A stretch of 64,000 nt of DNA, from contig NC_091051.1 in the NCBI RefSeq assembly GCF_963966145.1, positions 18,600,001 to 18,664,000 on the forward strand, written 5' to 3'. The translations under genes were made by a program, and so were the position numbers. Below, in pieces: positions 21,701-30,730 of this stretch (position 1 is its first letter; every line of letters starts with the position of its first letter). A model generated the notes under the pieces. That model saw nothing but the letters and a program-made list of their open reading frames with translations, was not told the DNA's origin and made no database searches. The DNA comes from Tenebrio molitor. Taxonomy: Eukaryota; Arthropoda; Insecta; Coleoptera; Tenebrionidae.

Positions 21701-24700
21701 CACTTTAATAGACCAAACAATTTAGCAGATTTATGACAGAGAATTCGCGCTGAAATGGAATAAATCAGCCCTGACATTATTGAGCGCGGTGTACAGTGGC
21801 AAAAGTTGGCGGGGGATAATTTCAACATTTGCCTTACATTTTATTGTTAACCTTAGATGTTTGTTTGTTTCTGTTTAAGGTCAATTAAAATTTTTACATT
21901 AAGAATTAAATTCGAATTAAACTCGAGAGCATGGTGGAGAGCGTGCTGATGTACGGAGCAGAGATATGGGGATGGAAGGAACGGGAGGAGGTGGAGAGGG
22001 TGCAAGAGAAATATTTGAGATGGGTGCTAGGAGTGGACAGAGAAACACCAGGGTACATAGTGAGGGAAGAGTGCAAGAGGAGCAAGCTGAGAGTAAAAGC
22101 GGGAAAGAGAGCGGCAAAGTTCGAGGACAGAATGGGCGGAAGGGAAGAATGCAGGATACTGACTGAGTGCTATAGAGAAAAGAAAAAGAACGCGGATGAG
22201 AAGGAGAGAGAGAAGTACTGTAGGAGGAACGGGTATGCCAGAGAGGAAGTGGAAAGAATGAGAGCGGAAGGAAGATGGATGTGTGCGGAGCTGAGCGAGA
22301 GGGACAGAGATACGGACAAGCAGGAGAGAAGGGAGAGAATCAGAGAAGCGAGGTACAACAGGGAGTATGAAAGGTGCGTGACAGAGGATGTTCCGGTGTA
22401 TCTGGGGAGAGAGAGCACGAAAGAAAGGAAAATGATGGCGAGATTTAGATGTGGGAACGAAGAGAGAGAAAATAAGTACTGGATGGAGGAGGAGGAAAGA
22501 ATGTGCAGGATGTGCCGTGAGGAGAGAGAGACGATCGAGCACATGTGGAGAGGATGCGGTGAAATGAGAGAAAGGGAGGAAAAGGAACGGGGAGAAATAC
22601 TGAACGAAGACGGAAGAGAGATAGGATGGATGAAAGAGGTATGGAAGAGGAGGGAAAGGATAGAGAAGGAGAGGGGTGGGGAATAAAAGAAAATGTAGGT
22701 TAATTTAAAAAAGAAAAAAGAATGATTTTGGAATTGTAAGTTTATTTAGAACTGTAAAGTATAGGAATCCTTTAAAGCCCGTAGGGTAAAATAAAGTAAA
22801 GTAGTATGTTAAACATTAAGAATTAAATTAAATTCTTGAAGTAAAATATGTCATTTTCTCAAACAAATTGTCATCTAAGGTACCAATTTTTTTCATTAAT
22901 CGTTTAGGTAGTAGTAAGGTCTATCAGAAAAAGAAGAAAACAGTCAGTGTTGTCAATTTAAAAAAATGGTGATGACGTCATAACTCAAAAATGGATGACG
23001 TCATGAACAAGTGAAGCAACTTAAAATAAGCACCATGAGAAATAAAAATCGACCTGTTTCAGCGTTTTTGACTAATGTCATTAGTTTTGAAATTACTGAA
23101 TTTATTCCATAAGTGGTTTCCACACTGTACTCTTGTATCATAATATACTATTATATTAAGTGCGTGAAATGTTTTTTGTGCCGAGACGCACGTCGAGGCA
23201 GTAAAAGCCTGTGAACTGTGCGTGAGTATCAATTTTTTGAATCAATTATAGAAACAAGTTTTAAATTATTCATGTTTTTGAATCAAGTTATGAATGAGTA
23301 ACGTATTACTGACTGACTGCATTTATCGTTCGTTCGTCTTTACTTTAAAAGTTAACGGCCGGTTTCATAATGTATTTTAAAAGCGGTTTTAAATTTAAAA
23401 CTACCTTTAACTAAAAATTGTGTTTCATATTCATTAAAGGTGTCTTTAACTCCTTAAAACCCCCTTTAACTTTAAAAGCTCGTTGTCGGCCTTTTATCTC
23501 GTTAAAGGTGGATTTAAATGGGGAACATAACCTCAATTACATGACAAGTGACATTTCGCTAGTACGGTCGGTGGACAAATAAAACTGGGACACTTAAAAT
23601 TTAATCTATGTAAATCAGACCATTGAATTGTCAATATATTTGTCAGTGTCTATATAATATGTCATACCAAAGTTAACCTATTTGTGATAAAGCCATAATT
23701 AAACGATGCAAATTTATAAATTTTGACTTATGTAATTGTCATTTTTGTCCCAGTTTTATTTGTCCATCGACTGTACATTGCAACAAATTGCTGCTTTTTT
23801 TGTGAATTAGTAGGTACCCAATAATTCAATTGATTATAAATCAACATTTCGGAAACTTATAGGTACATATTTAGAAAATAAAGATATTCCATGAATTCAT
23901 TAGTTTTTATTGCTCAATTGTTTTCTTGCTAATTCAATCTGTAAGTCTAATAACAGTTTTTTTCTTTCATGTTCTTCTCTTTCCTCTTTTCTCTTCAAGT
24001 GTAGGATGTTATTTTATACAAGTTTTGTTTTAGATTTATAAAATTATTCCTTCACTTGAAAAGTTGGATTTGGCTTTTTTGGATGTTTTAATTTGGCGCT
24101 GCTCCACTAGCAAAATGTAAAATGCAGAATGTAAACAAAAATTTAAATACTCGAAATAAGTCCCAGGAAAACAGTTGCGAGTTACCAAAACTTTCAAACG
24201 TTTACTGTAAAATTCCCTAGAATTCCCTAGGAAAATGACTACGTAAACACGGTGGATGATTCGTTTTCGAACTAATGCAAATTTTAACTAATGTTTCGAT
24301 AGTCCGCGTTTATGAAATGCAGTCTCCTTTATTTTAGCTTTAAAGTCGGATTTACCTTAAAGGCGCATTTTATTAAAGGAGACTTTAGGGTCGGATTATG
24401 AAACCAGGCATAAGTAAAGTAAAGTAAAGGTGGCACTGGTCTGTAGATATATTACAATTTTGCACTTCTGCCGTTCTAGTTTTTGATTATTTATTATTAT
24501 TTCTTATCCAAATAATCGATTAAATATTAATTTTACACTACAGGGTGTCTCAAAATTCGCGAATTCCGAATTCAGAACGTTGTAGGGGATCACTTCTGTA
24601 GTCCAAATGTGTTTTTTTCAAATACAGGCTGAAAAGTTCGGTGTTTATTGTTAGGAGTATTTATGGTGTAGGTGATTGTGGAAAATAATAACGTAAAACA

Positions 24701-25665
24701 ATTTTTTGAAGAATACCTTTACTTTGGAGTAAAAAAATCTTAAATGTTTGTAATTTTTTTTTAATGGAACGGCAACGTAGCTAGAATAGTACAGGGTGAG
24801 CAACAATAACTGTTTCAGTTGGCAAAAAAAAATTTTACATACAATTTTCAAGACTGAATTGTACCTATTTCGGTTTGTTTTATTGACATTATTGACAGCT
24901 GGTATACATTTCAAATTTAAACGTCTTGGTTTTTGCAATCTTTTATTAATAAAATGGTTTTCTCGTTGGAACATGACATAAAAGTCACCAAAAATCACCA
25001 GAATTTATTGCCAACTCAATCAGTACTTGTTGCTCACACGGTATTTTGTCACTGAGGATATGAAGGCTGCTATGTATTAAACAAAATTAAAGTGCTTGTA
25101 TCTTCTTCAGGAAGAGCGAATTTTTTTTCTAAGTATTTTTCGAGCTCCACTGGGTCCTTCCCTACCACGCTCTGAATTAGGAATTCGCGAATTTTGAGAC
25201 ACCTGTATATGAGATTATTTGATCTCTTATCGAGATAATACTACTCGTATGTGATCAAATTGACTTTTCTTTGCTTTCTTATGGAGTTAGTCTGTCTCAC
25301 TTTTTGAATAGGTCAATACCCACTAGCAAACGTGTCATTCAACTTTTGCACATCTCTGGTTCACCTAATCCTAAACCGTCCCAGGCCCCAGGCTACATAA
25401 CAAATATAAGAAAATCTTTGTACACTTGTAAGCGCCATTCCTAAATTCATTTGTAACATTTGACCAAGGAAATTATTGTGCTGCAATGTTTATCGGACAG
25501 TGCAACACAAAATGACTCACCAAGTATTTCAGGTAGATGAGGTTGGGTTTCAAGCCACTCTTTTATAATAACAGCATCTTCATTTACTGTTAATTCTGTT
25601 TTTTCAAACAGTTCGTATGTTTTTAATCGTGTTTCTTCTTCTATATGAAATATATTCGAACTCAT
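18707..25665 (-). CDS. CRAL-TRIO domain protein, copy 2 (303 aa, six exons)
   Basis: Exons, 5' to 3': 25665-25521, 20008-19849, 19631-19388, 19172-19062, 19010-18908, 18855-18707. All joins are GT-AG and in phase; total 912 nt. It begins MSSNIFHIEEETRLKTYELF and ends LGFYGSFKKLNVD with TAA at 18709-18707. Exons 1, 4, 5 and 6 have exactly the lengths of copy 1 (145, 111, 103, 149 nt); exon 2 is one codon longer and exon 3 one codon shorter, so the total is equal. Family blocks: KIDMYYTVRSLIPDFF, VVFFDMANISLSDVKR, RLKSLYIINSPSYV and LPKDYGGEGPSLQQL. The role is presumably binding of a small lipid. Intron 1 is 5.5 kb and packed with transposons. Assigning the distant exon 1 to this gene rests on phase, length and similarity, and a cDNA would settle it. 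Confidence 0.87.
19677..19830. mobile_element. PIF/Harbinger-like MITE in CRAL-TRIO copy 2, intron 2
   Basis: The ends GGGCCAGTTTATAGAAAG and GGGCCAGTTTACAGAAGC (inward) are flanked by TAA (19674-19676 and 19831-19833). It is 154 bp. Confidence 0.78.
20813..20937. repeat. Foldback repeat
   Basis: The arms GCAACAAGTGAGTAAAGTA and TACTTTACTAACGAGTTGC flank a centre with CGTACGAGCGCAGCGAGTGC. It lies in intron 1 of CRAL-TRIO copy 2. Confidence 0.6.
21134..21345. repeat. Interspersed repeat with CG-rich foldback, copy A (pair with 26165-26400)
   Basis: It shares with 26165-26400 the run ATTAATGACACAGATTACTT, then AGCGTATGATACACG and a CG-rich core (CACTCCGCTACGCGTCGTGC). The copy is interrupted on its right by the transposon that starts at 21346 and resumes after 23127. 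Confidence 0.8.
21913..22812 (+). mobile_element. 5'-truncated LINE insertion with 17-bp target duplication
   Basis: ACATTAAGAATTAAATT occurs at 21896-21912 and again at 22813-22829. Between the two lies 900 bp ending in TAGGAATCCTTTAAAGCCC and then a run of AAATAAAGTAAAG, a LINE-type 3' tail. Base composition (purine-rich plus strand) is unlike the surroundings. Confidence 0.87.
21931..22686 (+). pseudogene. LINE ORF2 C-terminal fragment
   Basis: An open frame of 251 codons, but only the 3' end of a LINE ORF2. It starts at the thumb region after the polymerase core (ESVLMYGAEIWGWKEREEVE, RVQEKYLRWVLGVDRETPGY). A charged, coiled-coil-like region full of Arg/Glu follows, then a Cys/His cluster (RMCRMCREERETIEHMWRGC). 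The catalytic FADD segment and the endonuclease are missing because of 5' truncation. The first methionine is a chance start. The intact frame suggests a fairly young insertion. The clade is not settled (R1/I-group style). Confidence 0.82.
23356..24410. mobile_element. PIF/Harbinger-like element with TAA duplication
   Basis: The ends CGGCCGGTTTCATAATG and TGCCTGGTTTCATAATCC (inward) lie between TAA sites (23353-23355, 24411-24413). Subterminal TTTAAAGG-type blocks are inverted. It is about 1055 bp, interrupted by the MITE at 23565. No transposase seen. Confidence 0.6.
23565..23773. mobile_element. MITE nested in the Harbinger-like element
   Basis: The ends CGGTCGGTGGACAAATAAAA and CAGTCGATGGACAAATAAAA (inward) are flanked by TA (23563-23564, 23774-23775). 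It is 209 bp. Confidence 0.82.
24541..25205. mobile_element. Inverted-repeat element with TA duplication
   Basis: The ends CAGGGTGTCTCAAAATTCGC and CAGGTGTCTCAAAATTCGCG (inward) have TA on both sides. It contains the nested MITE 24792-25041. No transposase frame. Confidence 0.78.
24792..25041. mobile_element. MITE nested in 24541-25205
   Basis: The ends CAGGGTGAGCAACAATAACT and CCGTGTGAGCAACAAGTACT (inward) are flanked by TA (24790-24791, 25042-25043). It is 250 bp. The ORFs inside are shadows. Confidence 0.78.
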
Positions 25666-26850
25666 TGTTTTATTTTTGTGGCAAGCAGATGTAAATGATT
25701 TATCTTCACATACGTTATTAAAACATTTGCATAAAGTATCATGTATATACCTACCTAGCTGTCTTTGACTGACGTACCTGCTGATAATAACACTGACACG
25801 TATTTGTCTTCACAGAAGCTATTAAAACATTTGCATAAAGTATCATATAGCTGTCCTTGACTGACGTAGTTGTTGATAATAACCCGGGGATATGTCGTTC
25901 TTTGTTACAATTGTTTTATTTTGATATAGAAAATTATTTTTTTTATTATAACTGAATCATAATCCCTGTTTTTGTCACTAAGGGCCAGTTTCATAATAAA
26001 CTTAAAGTCGACTTTATCTTAACGTGACTTTAATGGCCTGTTGCGACAATATGTTTCCATGGTAACAACAAATTCACCTACATTTGGAACAATGATAAAT
26101 ACACATTTATACACAATTTATAACAAAAATATACATGGCAACGAAACAACAACAATTGACCATTTCTATATCAACGATTAATGACACAGATTACTTCGGA
26201 AAAGGTGTTTCAATTTACTTTTTTTGTTATAATTTTGAGATTGTAATGCGGGTATAATAAAAAATAGCGTATGATACACGTTTATAAGGGCCTTTAAAGC
26301 ACTTGCGACGTTAAAAGCACTCCGCTACGCGTCGTGCTCTTAAACTCGTCGCGCGTGCTCCCTTATAAACTTGTATGTATCACAATATGTATACTATTTT
26401 GGAATAGGCAGGTACGAATAATCGGTTTTTAGGTGAGAATAATGAATGAGGTAGACCTCATTTAAGTAAAAGTTCTTGTGATAAATTAATCACGCTAAAT
26501 AATTATCGAGTCGTTACATATGATGTCCCTTGAAGTCACGTTTCTTCAATAAACATAAAAGTAATGATAGTCTTCAAAGGTAACTTTGAACAACTCTTAG
26601 TTAAAAACCACGACAGAATCTAACCACCACTGGGTGAAACAGAAAAGTGTAATTTATGCGCTGTATTTTTATAAAAGGTACTTATTAAAAACTGCGGAAC
26701 CCAATCCCACCGTACATTTGAAAACATAAGCTGACACAATTTACCGTTTCTCAATCTTTCATAGCAGGCTTCCGAGCCTTTCGTGCTTTTCTAGGTAACG
26801 AAAGAAATAATTTATTTTAGTCACCTATTATAGTTTTAATATTCGGACGA
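25666..26850. other. Upstream region of CRAL-TRIO copy 2
   Basis: It should include the promoter near 25666-25750. A direct repeat, TTAAAACATTTGCATAAAGT, occurs at about 25718 and 25828. A lone Harbinger-like end (GGGCCAGTTTCATAATAAAC) starts at about 25982. The rest includes repeat copy B. No other gene seen. Confidence 0.45.
26165..26400. repeat. Interspersed repeat with CG-rich foldback, copy B
   Basis: This is an uninterrupted relative of 21134-21345 (see there). It shows the sequence the mariner-like element at 21346 broke into (AAACTCGTCGCGCGTGCT). Confidence 0.78.
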
Positions 26851-26859
26851 TCGTTTGGT

Positions 26860-27245
26860 GAATTATAAACAAAGACACGCAACCGCGCAAGCCTTCTTTA
26901 CCACATCCGCGGACGCATCAGAGGATGCGCCCCCAAGACCCTTCTCCACACCTACAACACCTTCATCCGCCCCGGCGTCAAATATCGAGCCCCCATCTAT
27001 GACTCACTCCAACCCAGCCTCTTCAAGCAAATCTCTACCCCGATTGAGGACCCCCGGACCCAGGATGACCAGGACCCAAAGACCAGGGACTACTCGAACC
27101 CAGGACACCTTCTCTTCCAAATATTATCTTCCACATTTTCTCTTTCAATTATTTTCTTCAGGAACTTCAGACATCACCGCCTAAGAGGATCCAAATGAAA
27201 GAAAAAGAAGATCACCGCCCAAGCGGACCCAAGAAGAAATAAAAA
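26860..27245 (+). pseudogene. LINE reverse-transcriptase C-terminal fragment
   Basis: Read in the frame that does not give the longest ORF, the plus strand encodes RGRIRGCAPKTLLHTYNTFI and then RPGVKYRAPIYDSLQPSLF, the thumb segment after the LINE polymerase core. A proline-rich, then A-rich tail ends near 27245. The catalytic domain is absent. The proline-rich ORF at 26855-27184 in another frame is a shadow. Confidence 0.7.
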
Positions 27246-27349
27246 GAAGTCTCAAACAGAAAAATGCTTTTTTACCAATGTATTGTAAGTCATGAAATTG
27301 TAAAACCAAACTAACCCAAGGCTGAAAAGGCCTTGTTTGCAACTATGTA

Positions 27350-27624
27350 CAGGGCAAGTCACGTAAGGCTTATTTCTGAATTTATTTTGTACGCAAACAA
27401 AAAATACTAATGACACAGACCACTTGATACCGTTTCCTGTTCTGATTAATGAAATCAAAAATTAAGTTCATCAACTGTCATTTTGACATTTTTAGCCAGC
27501 TTACATACCTACGCTGATTACTAAATTAAATCACATTATAAACGGTATCAAGTGGTCAGCGTCATTAGTATTTTTAGTTGCGTACAAAATAAATTCAGAA
27601 ATAAACCTTATGTGACTTGCCCTG
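27350..27624. mobile_element. MITE with long arms and TA duplication
   Basis: The ends CAGGGCAAGTCACGTAAGGC and CAGGGCAAGTCACATAAGGT (inward) continue for about 90 bp through TTCTGAATTTATTTTGTACG. TA flanks are at 27348-27349 and 27625-27626. Confidence 0.85.
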
Positions 27625-27732
27625 TATAACTTTAATAACAACAGAATGTAACACATCAAAAGCGAATAAAATGCATTTTTAATTGAATTGTATTGTTGTT
27701 ATTTGCAATGGTGGACTAACAGCTCGAAGGTA

Positions 27733-28244
27733 CAATCGCGGCCATCCAAAAGTGAACGATAGCTTGCGAAAATTTTCGTATTTTTCGTTAGATTAAATCA
27801 GGCTGTATTCATTGGCGTTCATGCAGCAGGGGTTACTATTTTAATAATAAAAAGTTGTAATACATATTTTTTAATAAAAACGAGGTTGAGAAGTAATTAA
27901 TACATTATTAATGTGAAAGTAAACTTTAGTAAAGGAATCTTTCCAACACCTATTCGTATTGGCCTTGCAAGCCTGTTTTTTTGCCAACGCCTCTTTATAT
28001 TGAAGATGCAAGTCTTATTGCAATGTAATTCTCTCGCCACAGAAGCCAACGACCAATTTTCTTCTAGCTTTGCAATAGCCCTAGCTGTCTGAATCGGAGT
28101 GAGATGTGCCATTTAAAAAAAAAAAAATAGTTTCAATCATTTTTTTAACGCTAGTGTCAAACTTTGACATTTTAGGACGCCTATGATTTAAAGTAAAAAT
28201 CAAACTATTAAAAAAAACCGTTCACTTTTGGATGGCCGCGATAG
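27733..28244 (-). mobile_element. Internally deleted Tc1-like element
   Basis: The ends CAATCGCGGCCATCCAAAAG and CTATCGCGGCCATCCAAAAG (inward) are flanked by TA (27731-27732, 28245-28246). It is only 512 bp. On the minus strand it keeps a transposase N-terminus (start at 28112). Confidence 0.85.
27897..28112 (-). pseudogene. Tc1-like transposase N-terminal fragment
   Basis: MAHLTPIQTARAIAKLEENW and then SLASVARELHCNKTCIFNIK match the helix-turn-helix of Tc1-family transposases. The frame diverges after about 58 residues and the catalytic domain is deleted. It lies inside the inverted repeats of 27733-28244. Confidence 0.72.
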
Positions 28245-28339
28245 TACATACATTGATGAAATTCTAGAACCTCAAGTGATCTCAAGAGCAAATATTGTTG
28301 GTAAAAAAATTATTTTTTATGTAAGGTATTGCCAGATCG

Positions 28340-28632
28340 CACATTGCTCAAATCGTCACTGATTATCTTGATGATCAGTCGATCACAATATCCGTAACAT
28401 GGATTGACACGCATGCAGCGCAGACATGAATACAGTCGAACATGTTTGGAATCAATTAGGAAAACGTGTTCGACGACGTCCAAATCCTCAAACTACAACT
28501 GAACAGTTGGCACAGCGTTTAGTTGAAGAATGGGACAATTTTCCCGAAGATGCTTTGCGAAGACTTATTCGAAGCCTGCCACGATGCTGCGCAGCACTTG
28601 TGCAGGCAATAGGAGGGCACACTAGATATTAA
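28340..28632 (+). pseudogene. Tc1-like transposase C-terminal fragment
   Basis: The stretch around 28400 reads VTWIDTHAAQ; after a frameshift, DMNTVEHVWNQLGKRVRRRP follows, with the Glu of the DDE/D triad. The end is RLIRSLPRCCAALVQAIGGH, the usual Tc1 tail. The first two acidic residues are lost. It is on the opposite strand from the fragment at 27897, so it is from a different insertion. Confidence 0.75.
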
Positions 28633-28924
28633 CATCACAATTGGTACAAATTAGCCAAGTTGTTAGACTTTTTTTTAATTCGATTTGATTTCAACCTCTT
28701 TATTTTCGCACATGTTAGTACTTAAAAGTTAGTAGGTACTAGGTTGTGCCTGTGTTTCTATAAATGTTTGTTTATCATTGTTCAAAATGTAGGTGAATTT
28801 GTTGTTAACTTGTTACCTAAGCAACCCTTAAAGCTTTAGTGTTTTAAAAGCCCTTTTTCGCACGCATTTTAGTGTCAAAAACAGGGATTATGATTCAGGT
28901 ATAATAAAAAATATTATAAACAAG

Positions 28925-29120
28925 TAAAGAGCGATCAAATTAATTTATAATCGAATTATCCATGAATCCGAAGTCGTATGTCGTTACTTGAACTCCACGC
29001 TTCAATAAATACAGCTTGAAACACAGGTTAGATCTCAACATATCATCGCAAAAGACACACGGATTCAAATCCATGGATGACTCGATTACAAATTAATTTT
29101 ATCGCTCGATATCTTAAGAC
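28925..29120. repeat. Dispersed repeat, copy B
   Basis: This is the direct relative of 17455-17655, with the same inverted ends. Differences between copies are scattered substitutions. Confidence 0.8.
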
Positions 29121-29320
29121 AAAATATAGCTTTTTCAAATAAATTTAATTGCTCAATTTTTTGTCTAATGTTAAAGTCAAAGGGGACGATTTGCAAAGTA
29201 GAAATAACATGCTTCATTGCAGAAAATATCAAAAGTAGCTTGCACTTGTAGCTAGAAAAGTAATGAAACCATGTACAAAAGTCGATAGAACACGGAAAAA
29301 GGTAACAGCAACATCATTTA

Positions 29321-29450
29321 TATCGTGTTCACGTTAGATTGAACATCAGTGGTGCAAATCGCACACATTTGGCATTAACTTTCATATGAGTCGTCATAGT
29401 AACACAGGTCATTTGCACCACTGATGTTCATTTCAACGTGAACAGATATT
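29321..29450. repeat. Hairpin repeat
   Basis: The arms GAACATCAGTGGTGCAAAT and ATTTGCACCACTGATGTTC, extended by GTTCACGTT and AACGTGAAC, enclose about 45 bp. Confidence 0.78.
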
Positions 29451-29629
29451 AGTTTAACGTATGAATGAGGAAAGTGAATGAAGATTTCAAATTCCTTAGA
29501 GGGGTTTTAAGTTTTCAAACAATAATCGAACAATTCTTAGATTTAGAAAATCAACAGAATTGCACGTGCATCATATTGCGTAAAAAAACATTTCAAGCCT
29601 AGTTTAGCTTTTTAATAGCTATTAATAAC

Positions 29630-29800
29630 GGGTGTTTTTTTAAATTTGGCGTCGCAGTAGGCGTTGAACTGTCGATTGTGAACGCACTATACAGGTTACG
29701 GATCACGGATCAGCTGTTTAAATTTTACGCTTTTACACGAGTGGTGCGATCTCAATCGACTCTCCAACGTCTACTTCGAGGCCAAATGTAAAAAACACCC
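29630..29800. mobile_element. Short MITE
   Basis: The ends GGGTGTTTTTTTAAATTTGG and GGGTGTTTTTTACATTTGGC (inward) enclose inverted inner blocks around CGATTGTGAACGC. No clear target duplication. Confidence 0.6.
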
Positions 29801-30059
29801 TTTATAACGAGAATATAATGCGATTTATAATATCGAGGACGTCCGAGATGGTTTAAATCCCTAATATTGGAGTCATACTCAAAGCTTTATCGTATCATTG
29901 TATCTAATCTAACGTATCGTATCTAACGTAGGTATTATGAGCGCGTAACTAATGTATTATTATGAGTAGCTAACGTATTATAAGTAACTAAGGAAGCTGA
30001 GTTATTCGAATATTATGGGCTTCATAATTATCAATAAAAGTGTAACATAAAGTGATCAT

Positions 30060-30720
30060 AATCATTAATGAAATTTTATTTGCAATACAAGATCGTGTTA
30101 TAAATACAAGAAATTATAAAAAACACATATGCGGTTTACAATCGATCATCGATAAATGTAGGATTTGCGGAACTGAAGGGGAAACCATTGAACACATCAT
30201 TTCTTCTTGCACCGTTTTGGCTCAAAGCGAATATAAGAAACGTCATGATATATTCGCTAAAATTATACACATGAATTTAGCAGTTAAATTCAATTTATTA
30301 AAGGATACACAACCACATTACATTTATAAACCAGAAAGTTGTTTAGAAAATGACAATTACAAATTATATTTTGATCGCACAGTTTTAACTGACATTCACA
30401 TTCAGCATAACAGACCAGACATTATTATTTTAAATAAACAACAAAAGTAAGCATATCTTTTAGATATAGCTGTTCCAAATTCACACAATATAACACAGAC
30501 ATATAATACAAAAATTAATAAATATTTAGAACTATCCGTTGCTATGAGAAATCTTTGGTGTTTAGAATAAATTTCGATTTTACCATTTATAATTTCAGCA
30601 ACAGGAATAGTACCGCAATCTCTTTTTAAAAATTTACAAATTTTGGACTTAGAGAACACATTGGTGGTTGAAATTCAAAAAGGTATACATATTATTATAC
30701 TCATGTCACATCGTGAGGAA
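30060..30720 (+). pseudogene. LINE ORF2 C-terminal fragment, a second family
   Basis: A frame at 30052-30450 reads RVINTRNYKKHICGLQSIID, then the Cys/His cluster CRICGTEGETIEHIISSC, then LTDIHIQHNRPDIIILNKQQ. A single TAA is followed in the same frame by LLDIAVPNSHN, KINKYLELSVAMRNLW and ILPFIISATGIVPQSLFKNL. This is the C-terminal region of a non-LTR element of a type widespread in insects. The polymerase and endonuclease are missing. Two in-frame stops are visible, so it is dead. Confidence 0.75.
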
Positions 30721-30730
30721 ATTCCTTAAC

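Larger units (their letters stand above)
21346..23127. mobile_element. Mariner-like non-autonomous element with long inverted arms
   Basis: The ends CAGTGTGGAAATTACTTATG and CAGTGTGGAAACCACTTATG (inward) have TA on each side (21344-21345, 23128-23129). Arms exceed 200 bp and carry GACGTCATCC and ATGACGTCATC blocks shared with the elements at 9387 and 43800. No transposase frame remains. A LINE fragment is inserted at 21913-22812. Confidence 0.8.
28633..30050. other. Intergenic repeat-rich DNA
   Basis: It holds dispersed repeat copy B (28925-29120), a hairpin (29321-29450) and a MITE (29630-29800). No gene recognised. Confidence 0.45.

Noticed and set aside
22027..22544. Two long minus-strand ORFs opposite the LINE fragment
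   Set aside because: They are antisense shadows of the Arg/Glu-rich LINE frame; Ser/Leu-rich composition follows from the purine-rich plus strand.
26855..27184. Proline/serine-rich ORF of 109 codons
   Set aside because: Another frame of the same strand carries clear LINE homology (LLHTYNTFIRP), so this frame is a shadow.
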